Assembly (NCBI GenBank): GCA_017303905.1
Contig: JAFLBH010000001.1
Span: 248,001 to 312,000 of the forward strand
Origin: Bacteroidota bacterium
GTDB lineage: Bacteria; Bacteroidota; Bacteroidia; B-17B0; Aurantibacillaceae
DNA: 64,000 nt
Direction of reading: 5' to 3'
The notes under the pieces are model-generated. The model made no database searches, was not told where the DNA came from, and worked only from the letters and a program-made list of their open reading frames with translations. A program made the position numbers and the translations under genes. Every line of letters begins with the position of its first letter. Positions within the stretch are counted from its first letter, which is position 1. This document shows, one piece after another, positions 35,325 to 42,565 of the stretch.

Positions 35325-35465
35325 ATGCAAGCTAAACTGACTCTATTAAGTATCATACTACTTGTTTATGGTTGTTCTTCCGATAAAATAGAAAACGGCA
35401 CAAAAACGGTTTACTTTAATGGCACCGAAATAGTAAGCAAATGTTCAACGACTATTGTGATATGA
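35325..35465 (+). CDS. predicted small lipoprotein (46 aa)
   Basis: In the 340 bp gap between two divergent minus-strand genes, the plus strand has a 46-codon frame with a clear lipoprotein signal: MQAKLTLLSIILLVYGCSSD, lipobox VYGC with Cys17, then a short polar tail. TATATTTA lies about 10 nt upstream of the start as a near-match promoter box. It may be a complete small lipoprotein or the surviving front of a longer decayed gene: the following 50 bp hold no continuation that I recognise. Nothing else was found in this gap. Confidence 0.5.
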   Translation: MQAKLTLLSIILLVYGCSSDKIENGTKTVYFNGTEIVSKCSTTIVI

Positions 35466-35518
35466 CTAAGCATATCATCATAGCTTCATTCGGTTTAGAA
35501 TTATAAAATAGAGATAGT

Positions 35519-36445
35519 TTAGCGGAATCGGGGAAAAAACCGTCCGACTCTTTTCTGATAATCTTTATACGCCGGGTATTTAGTAGCTGAAATACCTTCC
35601 GAAAAATCAGAACTGCCTTGAAATAAAATTAATAATAATAAACAGCCGGCCATACTCCAATTAATGATTTGGCCGGAAGCTAAAACACCAAACAAATAAA
35701 ACACTATCCAAATACTTTGCTCGGCGGCATAATTCGGATGTCTTATTTTAGCCCATAATCCTGTGTGCACAAAACCAAGTGCATATTCGCCTTCTAGTTT
35801 CTTTCCTTCTTTAAGTACCGCGTGTTTTTTATTCTGATAATTCCATTGTTGTTGATCGGCTACGGTTTCCATCACCACAAATAATAAAAACAATATCGCT
35901 AACACTATCTCTCCAATTGAAATCGCTGTGCCGGGCGATTTAAATAAAATAAGCATCGGTAAAGTAAATGCTAAAATGAGCGCGTTCTGATACAAGGAAA
36001 TAAAAAACAAATTGAATAAGGTCCATTTTACTTTTCCTTTTAAGGCAGGATTTTCACGCAACACTGCCCAACGATAATCTTCTTCTCCACTCCAAAATTT
36101 CCAACTGTAAGCGCCGCGTCTGCTAAAATTATACGTCAAGCGCGCGCCCCAAATAGTCGCAAGAATCGCCATTAAATTTAAGCGGGCATCAAAATTACCT
36201 TTGTAGGCCATGTACCAAACATAAATGATGGGAAGTACACTCCACAATTTATCGACCTGACTGCAGTTGCCGGTGGCTGTGCTTACCGTAAAACAAAGTA
36301 ATGCCGCAGCTAATGCCATAAAAGCTAATTGGGTGAGTGTTTGCTTTTGCAAATCGTTTAGCGGTTCGTCAAAATAAAAACTGACTACAGGAATAACAAT
36401 AACTGTAAATAAAAGTATAATGATTGTTTTAACCAGACTTTGCAT
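35519..36445 (-). CDS. DUF1295/steroid 5-alpha-reductase-like membrane protein
   Basis: A 308-residue protein with about seven membrane helices. The C-terminal part carries the family signature GLWAKIRHPNYAAEQSIW (about 229-246), SSDFSEGISATKYPAYKDYQ and RVGRFFPR, known from DUF1295 proteins, which are related to 3-oxo-5-alpha-steroid 4-dehydrogenases and isoprenylcysteine methyltransferases. The earlier WGARLTYNFSRRGAYSWKFW (about 99-118) is also typical. The fold suggests an enzyme acting on a lipid or isoprenoid using NADPH, but no substrate is established. No partner is adjacent. Confidence 0.88.
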   Translation of the reverse strand: MQSLVKTIIILLFTVIVIPVVSFYFDEPLNDLQKQTLTQLAFMALAAALLCFTVSTATGNCSQVDKLWSVLPIIYVWYMAYKGNFDARLNLMAILATIWGARLTYNFSRRGAYSWKFWSGEEDYRWAVLRENPALKGKVKWTLFNLFFISLYQNALILAFTLPMLILFKSPGTAISIGEIVLAILFLLFVVMETVADQQQWNYQNKKHAVLKEGKKLEGEYALGFVHTGLWAKIRHPNYAAEQSIWIVFYLFGVLASGQIINWSMAGCLLLLILFQGSSDFSEGISATKYPAYKDYQKRVGRFFPRFR

Positions 36446-36573
36446 ATCATTTATTTATGGTGAATAAAGTTAATATTTTACTTGCGTGTTGAAAAGACAT
36501 TTTTTTGTTGATAATTGCAGCTCACAAAATTATTTGAGCACATTGCGATAACATTGGCTTAATAAACGCGCTC

Positions 36574-36581
36574 TACTTTTG
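36574..36581 (+). promoter_or_regulatory. promoter box of the candidate small RNA
   Basis: TACTTTTG is a full match to TAnnTTTG; ATTG at 36553-36556 may serve as the -33 element with a 17 nt spacer. No plus-strand gene follows for 4 kb, so it would drive only the small RNA. Confidence 0.45.
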
Positions 36582-36587
36582 AATTAA

Positions 36588-36676
36588 TACTTATAACCAC
36601 TAACCGACGGCTAAGCTGAAGCACTGCCGGGATACGGGAAAATTTAAGCCGGAGATGTTGCGCTCCGGCTTTTTTA
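36588..36676 (+). ncRNA. candidate orphan small RNA (about 89 nt)
   Basis: Between a consensus promoter box and a strong terminator lies a GC-rich, non-coding stretch inside AT-rich spacer. It contains CGGC/GCCG pairing around GCTAAGCTGAAGC, then CGGGATACGGG, and ends in the terminator hairpin. Both neighbouring genes are on the minus strand, so it is not the leader of a gene. The 5' end is set from the usual distance after the promoter box and is approximate. I do not recognise the RNA family. Confidence 0.45.
36646..36676 (+). terminator. intrinsic terminator
   Basis: Perfect 9 bp stem AAGCCGGAG/CTCCGGCTT with an 11 nt loop followed by TTTTT. The T tract is on the plus strand, which favours plus-strand termination (the small RNA), though the hairpin also directly follows the minus-strand flavin reductase stop. 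Confidence 0.75.
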
Positions 36677-36677
36677 A

Positions 36678-37313
36678 TTAAGCTACTTTTTGAAATTGTT
36701 GCGGCTTGGCGTAAGGCAAACGCTCCAGTGGCTTGCTTACAAAATAACTGTCGAGTCCGGCTGTTGTAACACTGCCCGCTTTATTTAAATCAATATATCC
36801 GTCTTCAGCTATACAATCTTGCGGCAAAACAACTTCCTTGATTTTTGCAATGATGATAATGGTGTTGTTGACACTTACATCAATGCGCTGGGAAAATGTA
36901 GCGTAAATTTTAACGCGACTTTCTTTTACATAGGGAACATAGTTTCCATTTAGAAATTCCTCTGTTAATCCTACCGCATCGAATTCCGATATTTCTTTTT
37001 CGTAACGCGCCGATGTTTGATGCGCTTTGGTATAAAAACTTTCTGCTACATGATTTACGGTAAATTCTTTGCAGTCCATGATATTAATCAAGGTGTGACG
37101 ATCCACCGAATCGGGACGAACGACAAATCCAAAATAAGGCGGGTTTGCTCCCACATGAAAAAATGAATTAAATATGGCCAGGTTGGTATAACCGTCGCCA
37201 CCCATGCTACCAATGAGCGCCGTACTTTTAAAACCGCCCAGTGAGTTAATAAATGTGGTGCGATAGCGTTGCTCGTAATTTAAGATGTCTTGAAGTGAAA
37301 TATGTTTTTCCAT
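36678..37313 (-). CDS. flavin reductase-like (FMN-binding split barrel) protein
   Basis: A 211-residue protein of the flavin reductase family. RYRTTFINSLGGFKSTALIGS, TNLAIFNSFFHVGANPPYFGFVVRP and the segment KEFTVNHVAESFYTKAHQTSA (about 83-103) match the split-barrel FMN-binding pattern. Such proteins reduce free flavin with NAD(P)H or hold FMN for other redox work; the substrate here is unknown. Its ATG overlaps the stop of the DUF2805 gene by one base (TAATG), so translation of the pair is likely coupled. Confidence 0.85.
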   Translation of the reverse strand: MEKHISLQDILNYEQRYRTTFINSLGGFKSTALIGSMGGDGYTNLAIFNSFFHVGANPPYFGFVVRPDSVDRHTLINIMDCKEFTVNHVAESFYTKAHQTSARYEKEISEFDAVGLTEEFLNGNYVPYVKESRVKIYATFSQRIDVSVNNTIIIIAKIKEVVLPQDCIAEDGYIDLNKAGSVTTAGLDSYFVSKPLERLPYAKPQQFQKVA

Positions 37314-37651
37314 TAGCGTTTAGTGATTTTATTGTTAGAAATACTGCGTTGTAATTTACTTTTAAACCGAGAGATGCCTGTTTGCCTTGTTCGCAAATGT
37401 TTGGTAGAACAGGCTTCCACTCGTTTGCGCCACAAGACATAACTACTGAACTTTAATTTTTTCTTCATGAGGCCGCGCACATCACTCTCATTTAAATCAA
37501 ACTGAATTTTAATGGCTTCAAACGGCGTGCGGTCTTCCCAAGCCATTTCAATAATGCGATTAATATCCGCCTCTGATAAAACCGCTTGTGGTTTTATTTT
37601 TTCATAGGCCCATGGTGATGGCAGATCGCTGTAATAACAATGTGTATCCAT
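37313..37651 (-). CDS. DUF2805/TIGR03643-type small protein
   Basis: A 112-residue basic protein. The core SEADINRIIEMAWEDRTPFE continuing to IKIQFDLNESDVRGLMKKKL and LWRKRVEACSTKH is the conserved signature of the DUF2805/TIGR03643 family, whose role is unknown; the helical pattern resembles a helix-turn-helix. The frame can be read from a TTG at 37687, but the ATG at 37651 is better: the extra residues are hydrophobic and outside the family pattern. It is the first gene of a two-gene operon with the flavin reductase. Confidence 0.8.
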   Translation of the reverse strand: MDTHCYYSDLPSPWAYEKIKPQAVLSEADINRIIEMAWEDRTPFEAIKIQFDLNESDVRGLMKKKLKFSSYVLWRKRVEACSTKHLRTRQTGISRFKSKLQRSISNNKITKR

Positions 37652-37688
37652 ACACCATAAAAACAAACAAATCGAAAGTTTGTTCAAT

Positions 37689-37718
37689 AAAAAAGGCCCT
37701 CGTGATGAGAGCCTTTTT
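37689..37718 (-). terminator. intrinsic terminator for the FG-GAP gene
   Basis: AAAAAGGC and GCCTTTTT arms with inner CTC/GAG pairs and one mismatch, 19 nt beyond the stop of the minus-strand gene at 37737; A and T tracts on both sides make it work in either direction. Confidence 0.7.
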
Positions 37719-37736
37719 AAGAGGAAAAACTAAATT

Positions 37737-39065
37737 CTAGTTTTTCTGAAGTTTTTTCACTTCAAAGCTTCCGTTCTCATGGGTAATTTTAACCGTGTAA
37801 ACGCCTTGTGCTAAGTCCTTCACAGAAATTTGTTTTGAATTTTCTTTGTACTGAGCGCAAACTTTACCTGTTACATCCATAATTTCAACGGATGTAATGA
37901 ATTCGCTCCATGGTCCGCTAATGGTAAATGATTCCACCGCGGGATTTGGAAACACATGCAATGATGTGGCTTCTGTCATCTCCTGACTCTTGATACCGGT
38001 TGCGTTTAAACGTTCGAAGTAATTTAAATTACCATCGTAATCGCCACACATCAAATCTTTATCGCCATCGTTATCAATATCCGCAAAACTCATCATGGCG
38101 TAACCATTTACAGCGGTTAAGCTAAACGGATTCATTACAGGAGCAGCGAATGCAGGCGCCGAAGCGGTTCCGGTGTTAGCGAAATAATAAAAATCGCCAT
38201 TCGCATCTGTAGCCATAACATCTAAATCACCATCACCATCCATATCAATAAAGGTTGGTGCAGCTACTGAATTGGTAGCAGTTCCTAAAGCTGTTAATCC
38301 AAACGGATTGCTTTGCGCGGTACCAAATGCAGGGGCAGTTACTGAACCTGTATTCTGAAAATATTTAATATTTCCACCAACTTCTCCAACTAATAAATCC
38401 TTATCCCCGTCATTATCTAAATCACCAAATGAAGGCATTCCGAAAAGATTGACTGCTGCTAATCCGAATGGGTTTTGTGTTGGTGCCGCAAATGCAGGAG
38501 CGGATGCCGTTCCTGTATTCATGAAATACTGAAAATTACCATAAATTTCAGAAGAGATCATGTCTTTATCGCCATCATTATCCAAATCAACGAATGACGG
38601 AGTTGCAAAATAATACGTTGCCGTTAATCCGAAAGGATTGCTTTGTGCCGCGCCAAAGGCAGGTGCAGATGCAGTTCCGGTATTTTGGAAATAATTCCAA
38701 TCACCATAATATCCACCTACCATTAAGTCTAAGTCGCCATCGTTATCCAAATCCACAAAAGCCGGACTTGAATTGTAGTTAACAGCGGTTAAGCCAAATG
38801 TGTTTTGTTGTACGGCTGCAAAGTTTTGTGCCTTTGCAGTGTTGGTAAACGTAATTCCCGCAAATAATGCAGCAGCTCCTAATACTTTTTTTAGTTGCCA
38901 TACTGCAAATACGTTGCGCAGTTCGTTCACCAATCGTTTCACGCGGGAAATTAAATTTTCTAATTCCGCAGAAACAGAAACGCTTGATTGCATTTGTTTA
39001 ATCCGCTTGCTCAGCGATTTTAACTGACGCAACTTACGTTTGTGAGTTGTGTAACTGTGTTTCAT
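37737..39065 (-). CDS. FG-GAP/VCBS repeat protein with T9SS sorting domain and extended signal sequence
   Basis: A 442-residue surface protein. About six repeats of the type SFVDLDNDGDLDLMVG fill residues 85-350; each DxDxDGDxD loop is a calcium-binding FG-GAP motif, and together they would form a beta propeller. The tail (HVFPNPAVESFTISGPW to FEVKKLQKN, about 370-442) is a T9SS type A sorting domain. The N-terminus is unusual: a highly basic 55-residue stretch (KRKLRQLKSLSKRIKQM, then RVKRLVNELRNVF) precedes the hydrophobic core VLGAAALFAGITFTNTAKAQ (about 61-80), so the signal peptide has a very long n-region. There is no ATG between, and the frame is consistent, so the extension is probably real. 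Confidence 0.9.
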   Translation of the reverse strand: MKHSYTTHKRKLRQLKSLSKRIKQMQSSVSVSAELENLISRVKRLVNELRNVFAVWQLKKVLGAAALFAGITFTNTAKAQNFAAVQQNTFGLTAVNYNSSPAFVDLDNDGDLDLMVGGYYGDWNYFQNTGTASAPAFGAAQSNPFGLTATYYFATPSFVDLDNDGDKDMISSEIYGNFQYFMNTGTASAPAFAAPTQNPFGLAAVNLFGMPSFGDLDNDGDKDLLVGEVGGNIKYFQNTGSVTAPAFGTAQSNPFGLTALGTATNSVAAPTFIDMDGDGDLDVMATDANGDFYYFANTGTASAPAFAAPVMNPFSLTAVNGYAMMSFADIDNDGDKDLMCGDYDGNLNYFERLNATGIKSQEMTEATSLHVFPNPAVESFTISGPWSEFITSVEIMDVTGKVCAQYKENSKQISVKDLAQGVYTVKITHENGSFEVKKLQKN

Positions 39066-39089
39066 ACTTGTTTTGTTTTATATTATTAA

Positions 39090-40193
39090 TTATTCGTTCT
39101 GATTATTTATCGCTGCCCAATAGGTGGCGCCCGGTATACTCAAAGCTCCTTTGTAATCATTGGTGAGCGTATTCAAAATGTTTGGTCGTATTTTTCCGGG
39201 AATCACATGTATATCGTAAATCTCATCTACTGAATTCGTATAAGTCAGCGATCCTGCAATACTTCCACTCGGTAAATGCACGGCGGTAATGGTACATTTA
39301 TTGGCTTTTTCGGCGAAGGCTAACTTCGCAAAGGTGGAAGAGTTTTTACGCAACTTAGAAGTACCAATAAATAAATACTCCTTGTGTAAACTCATGCCTC
39401 TTACAAATCCTTCGATTCGCGTTACTACATCGTACTTACCTGTGCTAATGTTTATTTTTGCTAACTCACCGGTTGCTGATAACAACACATACAATTCGTT
39501 ATTGTAAATTTTTGGTGAGTGCGGCATGGGTAAATTAGCGGCGACTACTTCATGGCTATCGACATCAAAAATAACGCCACCGGTTGTTACTGTATCACGC
39601 CAGCTCTGATGGGTGTTTCCTAAACCAAATGCCGATGCGTATTTTGGTTTTCCGTCTTTTAATGCCATCCCGTTTAAATGACAACGGTCTTCAGACACCA
39701 GCTCTGTGATATGTTTTGGTTTCCAAACCGGTACAAAATTATAATCGTCATTTAATTTAACTAAACAAGAAAATAAAGTATTCACGCCATACAAAGTATC
39801 ATTCTCGCCAAATTGTAAATCATGAATATCCAATGCGCCGGTGTGATACGTTAAACGCGGCAAAAACATGGTATCATATGTATTCGGTGATTTCGGATAA
39901 TGCCTTGCTAATTCTTCGTTGGCTTTAAAAACAATAACCTGATCGCGACAGGCTAATGCCAGTTTATCTTGCGCGTTATTCAATGAAAAACCCATGGGCT
40001 TATCAAACGTACGCGGTAATTGCACCAGATAATTTTCATCCTTAGGAGAAATAAAAATTAATTTTCCGGCCTGATAAGTAGAAATAGCTAAACTACAATT
40101 CAGTTTCAACAATAATTCCGGCAACTGTGCTGTATAGGTACAGGAAAATGGTGTTAAATTATTGGCCGGTGTGGTGTTTGTCATAAAGCTCAA
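39090..40193 (-). CDS. TIGR03032-type beta-propeller protein
   Basis: A 367-residue protein. SFSCTYTAQLPELL-like start, LAISTYQAGKLIFISP (about 37-52), CHLNGMALKDGKPKYASAFG (about 171-190) and LPMPHSPKIYNNELYVLLSATGEL (about 222-245) are the hallmarks of TIGR03032 (DUF4915) proteins, which fold as propellers and are found in several bacterial phyla without established function. No signal peptide is visible, so it is probably cytoplasmic. The gene upstream of it on the same strand ends 70 nt away; it stands 24 nt before the FG-GAP gene and could be read through into it. Confidence 0.85.
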   Translation of the reverse strand: MSFMTNTTPANNLTPFSCTYTAQLPELLLKLNCSLAISTYQAGKLIFISPKDENYLVQLPRTFDKPMGFSLNNAQDKLALACRDQVIVFKANEELARHYPKSPNTYDTMFLPRLTYHTGALDIHDLQFGENDTLYGVNTLFSCLVKLNDDYNFVPVWKPKHITELVSEDRCHLNGMALKDGKPKYASAFGLGNTHQSWRDTVTTGGVIFDVDSHEVVAANLPMPHSPKIYNNELYVLLSATGELAKINISTGKYDVVTRIEGFVRGMSLHKEYLFIGTSKLRKNSSTFAKLAFAEKANKCTITAVHLPSGSIAGSLTYTNSVDEIYDIHVIPGKIRPNILNTLTNDYKGALSIPGATYWAAINNQNE

Positions 40194-40263
40194 ATTTAAC
40201 AGTATTCCTCATTCGCAAAAGTGTAATGAGGTTAAATTCTTAAAAACAGTGTTAAAATATCAT

Positions 40264-40905
40264 CTAAAATTTTAAATATTTTGGAATCATAAAACACAAC
40301 CAGGTAATGAAGGGGGCTGCCACTACATCCATGGTATAATGTGCATGTTGCAAAAGAATTAAAATGGCTACGGTGATAACAACTCCCAAAAAGATTTTTT
40401 TTAATTTCGGATAAGGATTTGCCAAATACAATAAATACACCGTAGCTACATGTCCGGAGAAAAACAAATCTTTCGTAATGCGTGTGTGTCCGTAAAAAAA
40501 TGTTTCTACAAAGGGATCTTGTAAAGGGATAATTCCTTCCGGCGCTTCCAAGGGAAAAAAGTAAATACTCGGTAAACGAAATAATAAAATAAGAAAATAG
40601 GCTTGCACCGCTTGGATAAATTGAATGGGACGGGGCAATAAATTAACGATACTGAGCAAGGCCGAGAGATAAATAATTATAAATGTAATGACTGATACAT
40701 TATAAGAAGGCAGGAGTTGCAGAATGGCATCCGCTAGTTGTGTACCGCTCCTGGTTTCGATATACGTAAAAAAATAACTGAGACTGCTTAGCAAAATAAC
40801 CAGTAATAGTGCTGTTAGGCTGACATTCAACTTAAATCGTCGTGAGGATAATGCTCCGCTCCAGTTGAGCTTAAATTCCTTACTATTGAAGTAAATCCAT
40901 TTCAC
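40264..40905 (-). CDS. PAP2-like membrane phosphatase/transferase (sphingomyelin-synthase-related)
   Basis: A membrane protein of six helices. The two halves of the PAP2_C active site are visible: FFSGHVATVYLLY (SGH, about residues 163-165 from this start) and QHAHYTMDVVAAPFI (H-Y-T-M-D). This is the pattern of sphingomyelin synthase-related enzymes, which move or remove a phosphate-linked head group on lipids at the outer face of the membrane. The start is uncertain: a TTG at 40938 extends the frame 11 codons, but the GTG at 40905 (MKWIYFNSKEF) gives a more natural N-terminus. Divergent from the rluF gene. Confidence 0.8.
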   Translation of the reverse strand: MKWIYFNSKEFKLNWSGALSSRRFKLNVSLTALLLVILLSSLSYFFTYIETRSGTQLADAILQLLPSYNVSVITFIIIYLSALLSIVNLLPRPIQFIQAVQAYFLILLFRLPSIYFFPLEAPEGIIPLQDPFVETFFYGHTRITKDLFFSGHVATVYLLYLANPYPKLKKIFLGVVITVAILILLQHAHYTMDVVAAPFITWLCFMIPKYLKF

Positions 40906-40961
40906 ATTGCAAATTAGTTTACTTATTACACAAATCAAAACACTTATATGAATTGATTTAG

Positions 40962-40969
40962 TAACTTAG
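40962..40969 (+). promoter_or_regulatory. candidate -7 promoter box of rluF
   Basis: TAACTTAG, seven of eight matches to TAnnTTTG, ending 8 nt before the ATG. Confidence 0.3.
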
Positions 40970-40977
40970 AGCTGTAC

Positions 40978-41673
40978 ATGAAAGTAGATAAATTTATTAG
41001 CCAAAGCGGCTTTACATCCAGGCGGAAGGCTTGTGATTTAATTGAAGAAAACAGGATTACCGTTAATGGAAAAGTTGCAAATTTCAGCACAAAAATAAAA
41101 GAAGGCGATGTTGTTAAGGTAGATGGAAAAATAATTGAGGCGAAAGAATTTAAACCAGTTTACATCGCTTACCATAAGCCCAAAGGCATTGTTTGCACGA
41201 CAGAGAAAATTAAAGGCAATATCATTGATGCCATAAATTATCCGGAAAAAATATATCCGGTGGGCAGATTGGATAAAGACTCGGAAGGACTAATACTGCT
41301 CACCAATCACGGGGAAATCATCAATAAAATATCGCATGCGGAAGAAGGTCACGAAAAAGAATACATCGTTACTTTAAATCTACCGGTAAGAAAAAAATTC
41401 CTGGAAGAAATTTCCGAAGGCATTGAAATATTGGGAGAGATAACCAAGCCTTGTAAAACAGAACTAATTCCGGGTACTAAACGCTTATTCAAAATAATTC
41501 TAACGCAAGGATTAAACCGACAAATCCGCCGTATGTGTAATGAATACGATTATCAAGTTATCCGTTTACAACGCGTACGTGTCATGAATATTCATCTTGG
41601 AAAATTAAAACCCGGAGAATGGAGAGAGTTAAGCGAAGAAGAATTAAAAACTCTAATGAAAGAGTTGGAATAA
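40978..41673 (+). CDS. rluF: 23S rRNA pseudouridine synthase, RluF-like
   Basis: Converts a uridine of 23S rRNA (U2604 in the E. coli enzyme) to pseudouridine. The 231-residue protein has an N-terminal S4 RNA-binding domain (about 1-55; KFISQSGFTSRRKACDLIEE), the catalytic GRLDKDSEGLILLTN (about 99-113, Asp102 nucleophile), HEKEYIVTL (about 125-133) and GLNRQIRRMCNEYDYQVIRLQRVRV (about 179-203). The GRLDKDSEGL and HEKEY combination favours RluF over RluB or RluE. It is monocistronic, followed by 500 bp of repeat-rich spacer. Confidence 0.93.
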   Translation: MKVDKFISQSGFTSRRKACDLIEENRITVNGKVANFSTKIKEGDVVKVDGKIIEAKEFKPVYIAYHKPKGIVCTTEKIKGNIIDAINYPEKIYPVGRLDKDSEGLILLTNHGEIINKISHAEEGHEKEYIVTLNLPVRKKFLEEISEGIEILGEITKPCKTELIPGTKRLFKIILTQGLNRQIRRMCNEYDYQVIRLQRVRVMNIHLGKLKPGEWRELSEEELKTLMKELE

Positions 41674-41762
41674 ATTGAATCCGTTTTATTGAATTCTTTA
41701 ATGAAATTTTTTTTATGTTACTTTTTGGTTCGCCAATTGCCAGCGTTAAGATAAATTATTCC

Positions 41763-41792
41763 TTTACTTTTTTCCTTGATGAAAAAAGTAAA
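41763..41792. repeat. 30 nt hairpin repeat, copy 2 (inverted)
   Basis: TTTACTTTTTTC, loop CTTGAT, GAAAAAAGTAAA: the exact reverse complement of 2820-2849. Confidence 0.75.
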
Positions 41793-41795
41793 CAA

Positions 41796-41818
41796 TCCCG
41801 ATAGCTATCGAGACGGGA
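41796..41818. repeat. variant of the TCCCGATAGCTATCGGGA palindrome
   Basis: TCCCGATAGCTATCG then AGACGGGA: same core as 8068-8085, with extra bases in the right arm. Confidence 0.6.
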
Positions 41819-41874
41819 TAAGCTCTTAGCTAAAGAGAAAATTTTGTGGTGTAATTAGCTGCATTAGAAACGGA

Positions 41875-42010
41875 CAGCTTCTCGCCCTGCTAAGGGGGGA
41901 GTGCACTTCCGTGTAAGCGGAAGAGCGAGGGGGTTTAACAACAAGCAATTTTTTTACTTATAACATAAACCCCTCTGTCCTGCGGACATCTCCCCTTTGC
42001 AGGGGAGAAA
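41875..42010. mobile_element. MITE-like palindromic element, copy D
   Basis: Left end CTCGCCCTGCTAAGGGGGGAG, then hairpin CTTCCG/CGGAAG and GAGGGGGTTT; right end AAACCCCTCTGTCC-TGC-GGACATC and CTCCCCTTTGCAGGGGAG. Same plan as copies A and B but with diverged internal sequence and different hairpin stems, while pairing is kept. It lies 29 kb from the cluster at 12.6 kb. Confidence 0.75.
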
Positions 42011-42134
42011 TCAGTCGTGGTTCATTTTAACATTGCGTTCCCAATATTCTACCATGTTCCTTTGGAGAAACACTAGAAGACGATACGTCTGAAATCCGGC
42101 CTCACAAAATTTTATGCAGCCTTGATTTCTTTTG

Positions 42135-42164
42135 TTTCTTTTCTGCATCAAGGCAGAAAAGAAA
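42135..42164. repeat. hairpin with 12 bp perfect stem
   Basis: TTTCTTTTCTGC, loop ATCAAG, GCAGAAAAGAAA. A degraded copy is at 2857-2884, next to copy 1 of the 30 nt hairpin. Lying 11 nt past the ridA stop, it may also help end that operon. Confidence 0.7.
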
Positions 42165-42174
42165 ACACAAAGAC

Positions 42175-42561
42175 CTATTTCACAGCAATAACAGAAATCT
42201 CAACATTCACATCCAGAGGCAAACGACTTACCTGCACCGTTTCTCTTGCCGGAAAATTCCCGGTGAAATAAGAACCGTAAGCTTCATTCACTTTAGAGAA
42301 ATTATTCATATCGGTTAAGAAAATTGTGGTTTTAACCACATTTGTAAAATCCATTCCTGCATCAATTAAAATCGCTTTTACATTTCCCATCACCTTATGT
42401 GTTTCTTTGCTGATATCATCCAGCGTTAATGCGCCCGTTACTGCATCCTTGGCAACTTGTCCGGATACAAATAAAAAATTCCCGCTTGCCGGTACCATGT
42501 TTGCATGACTGTATGGACCGATTGGCGCCGGAGCACCTGATGATGTAATTACTTTTTTCAT
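42175..42561 (-). CDS. ridA: RidA-family enamine/imine deaminase
   Basis: A 128-residue Rid protein. APAPIGPYSHA (about 9-19), NFLFVSGQVAKD (about 28-39), the catalytic Arg in FPARETVQVSRLP (about R105) and NVEISVIA with Glu120 are the RidA active-site set. RidA speeds hydrolysis of 2-aminoacrylate-type enamines that PLP enzymes release and that otherwise damage other PLP enzymes. It lies 4 nt after two PLP-enzyme genes on the same strand, which fits clean-up of their by-products or a step in their pathway. Confidence 0.95.
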   Translation of the reverse strand: MKKVITSSGAPAPIGPYSHANMVPASGNFLFVSGQVAKDAVTGALTLDDISKETHKVMGNVKAILIDAGMDFTNVVKTTIFLTDMNNFSKVNEAYGSYFTGNFPARETVQVSRLPLDVNVEISVIAVK

Positions 42562-42565
42562 GTAC

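Larger units (their letters stand above)
41674..42174. other. repeat-filled 500 bp spacer between rluF and ridA
   Basis: No gene is supported. It holds the inverted copy of the 30 nt hairpin (41763-41792), a variant of the 18 bp palindrome (41796-41818), MITE-like copy D (41875-42010) and a second hairpin (42135-42164). Three repeat families from three other places in the window meet here, so it behaves as an insertion target. Confidence 0.75.
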
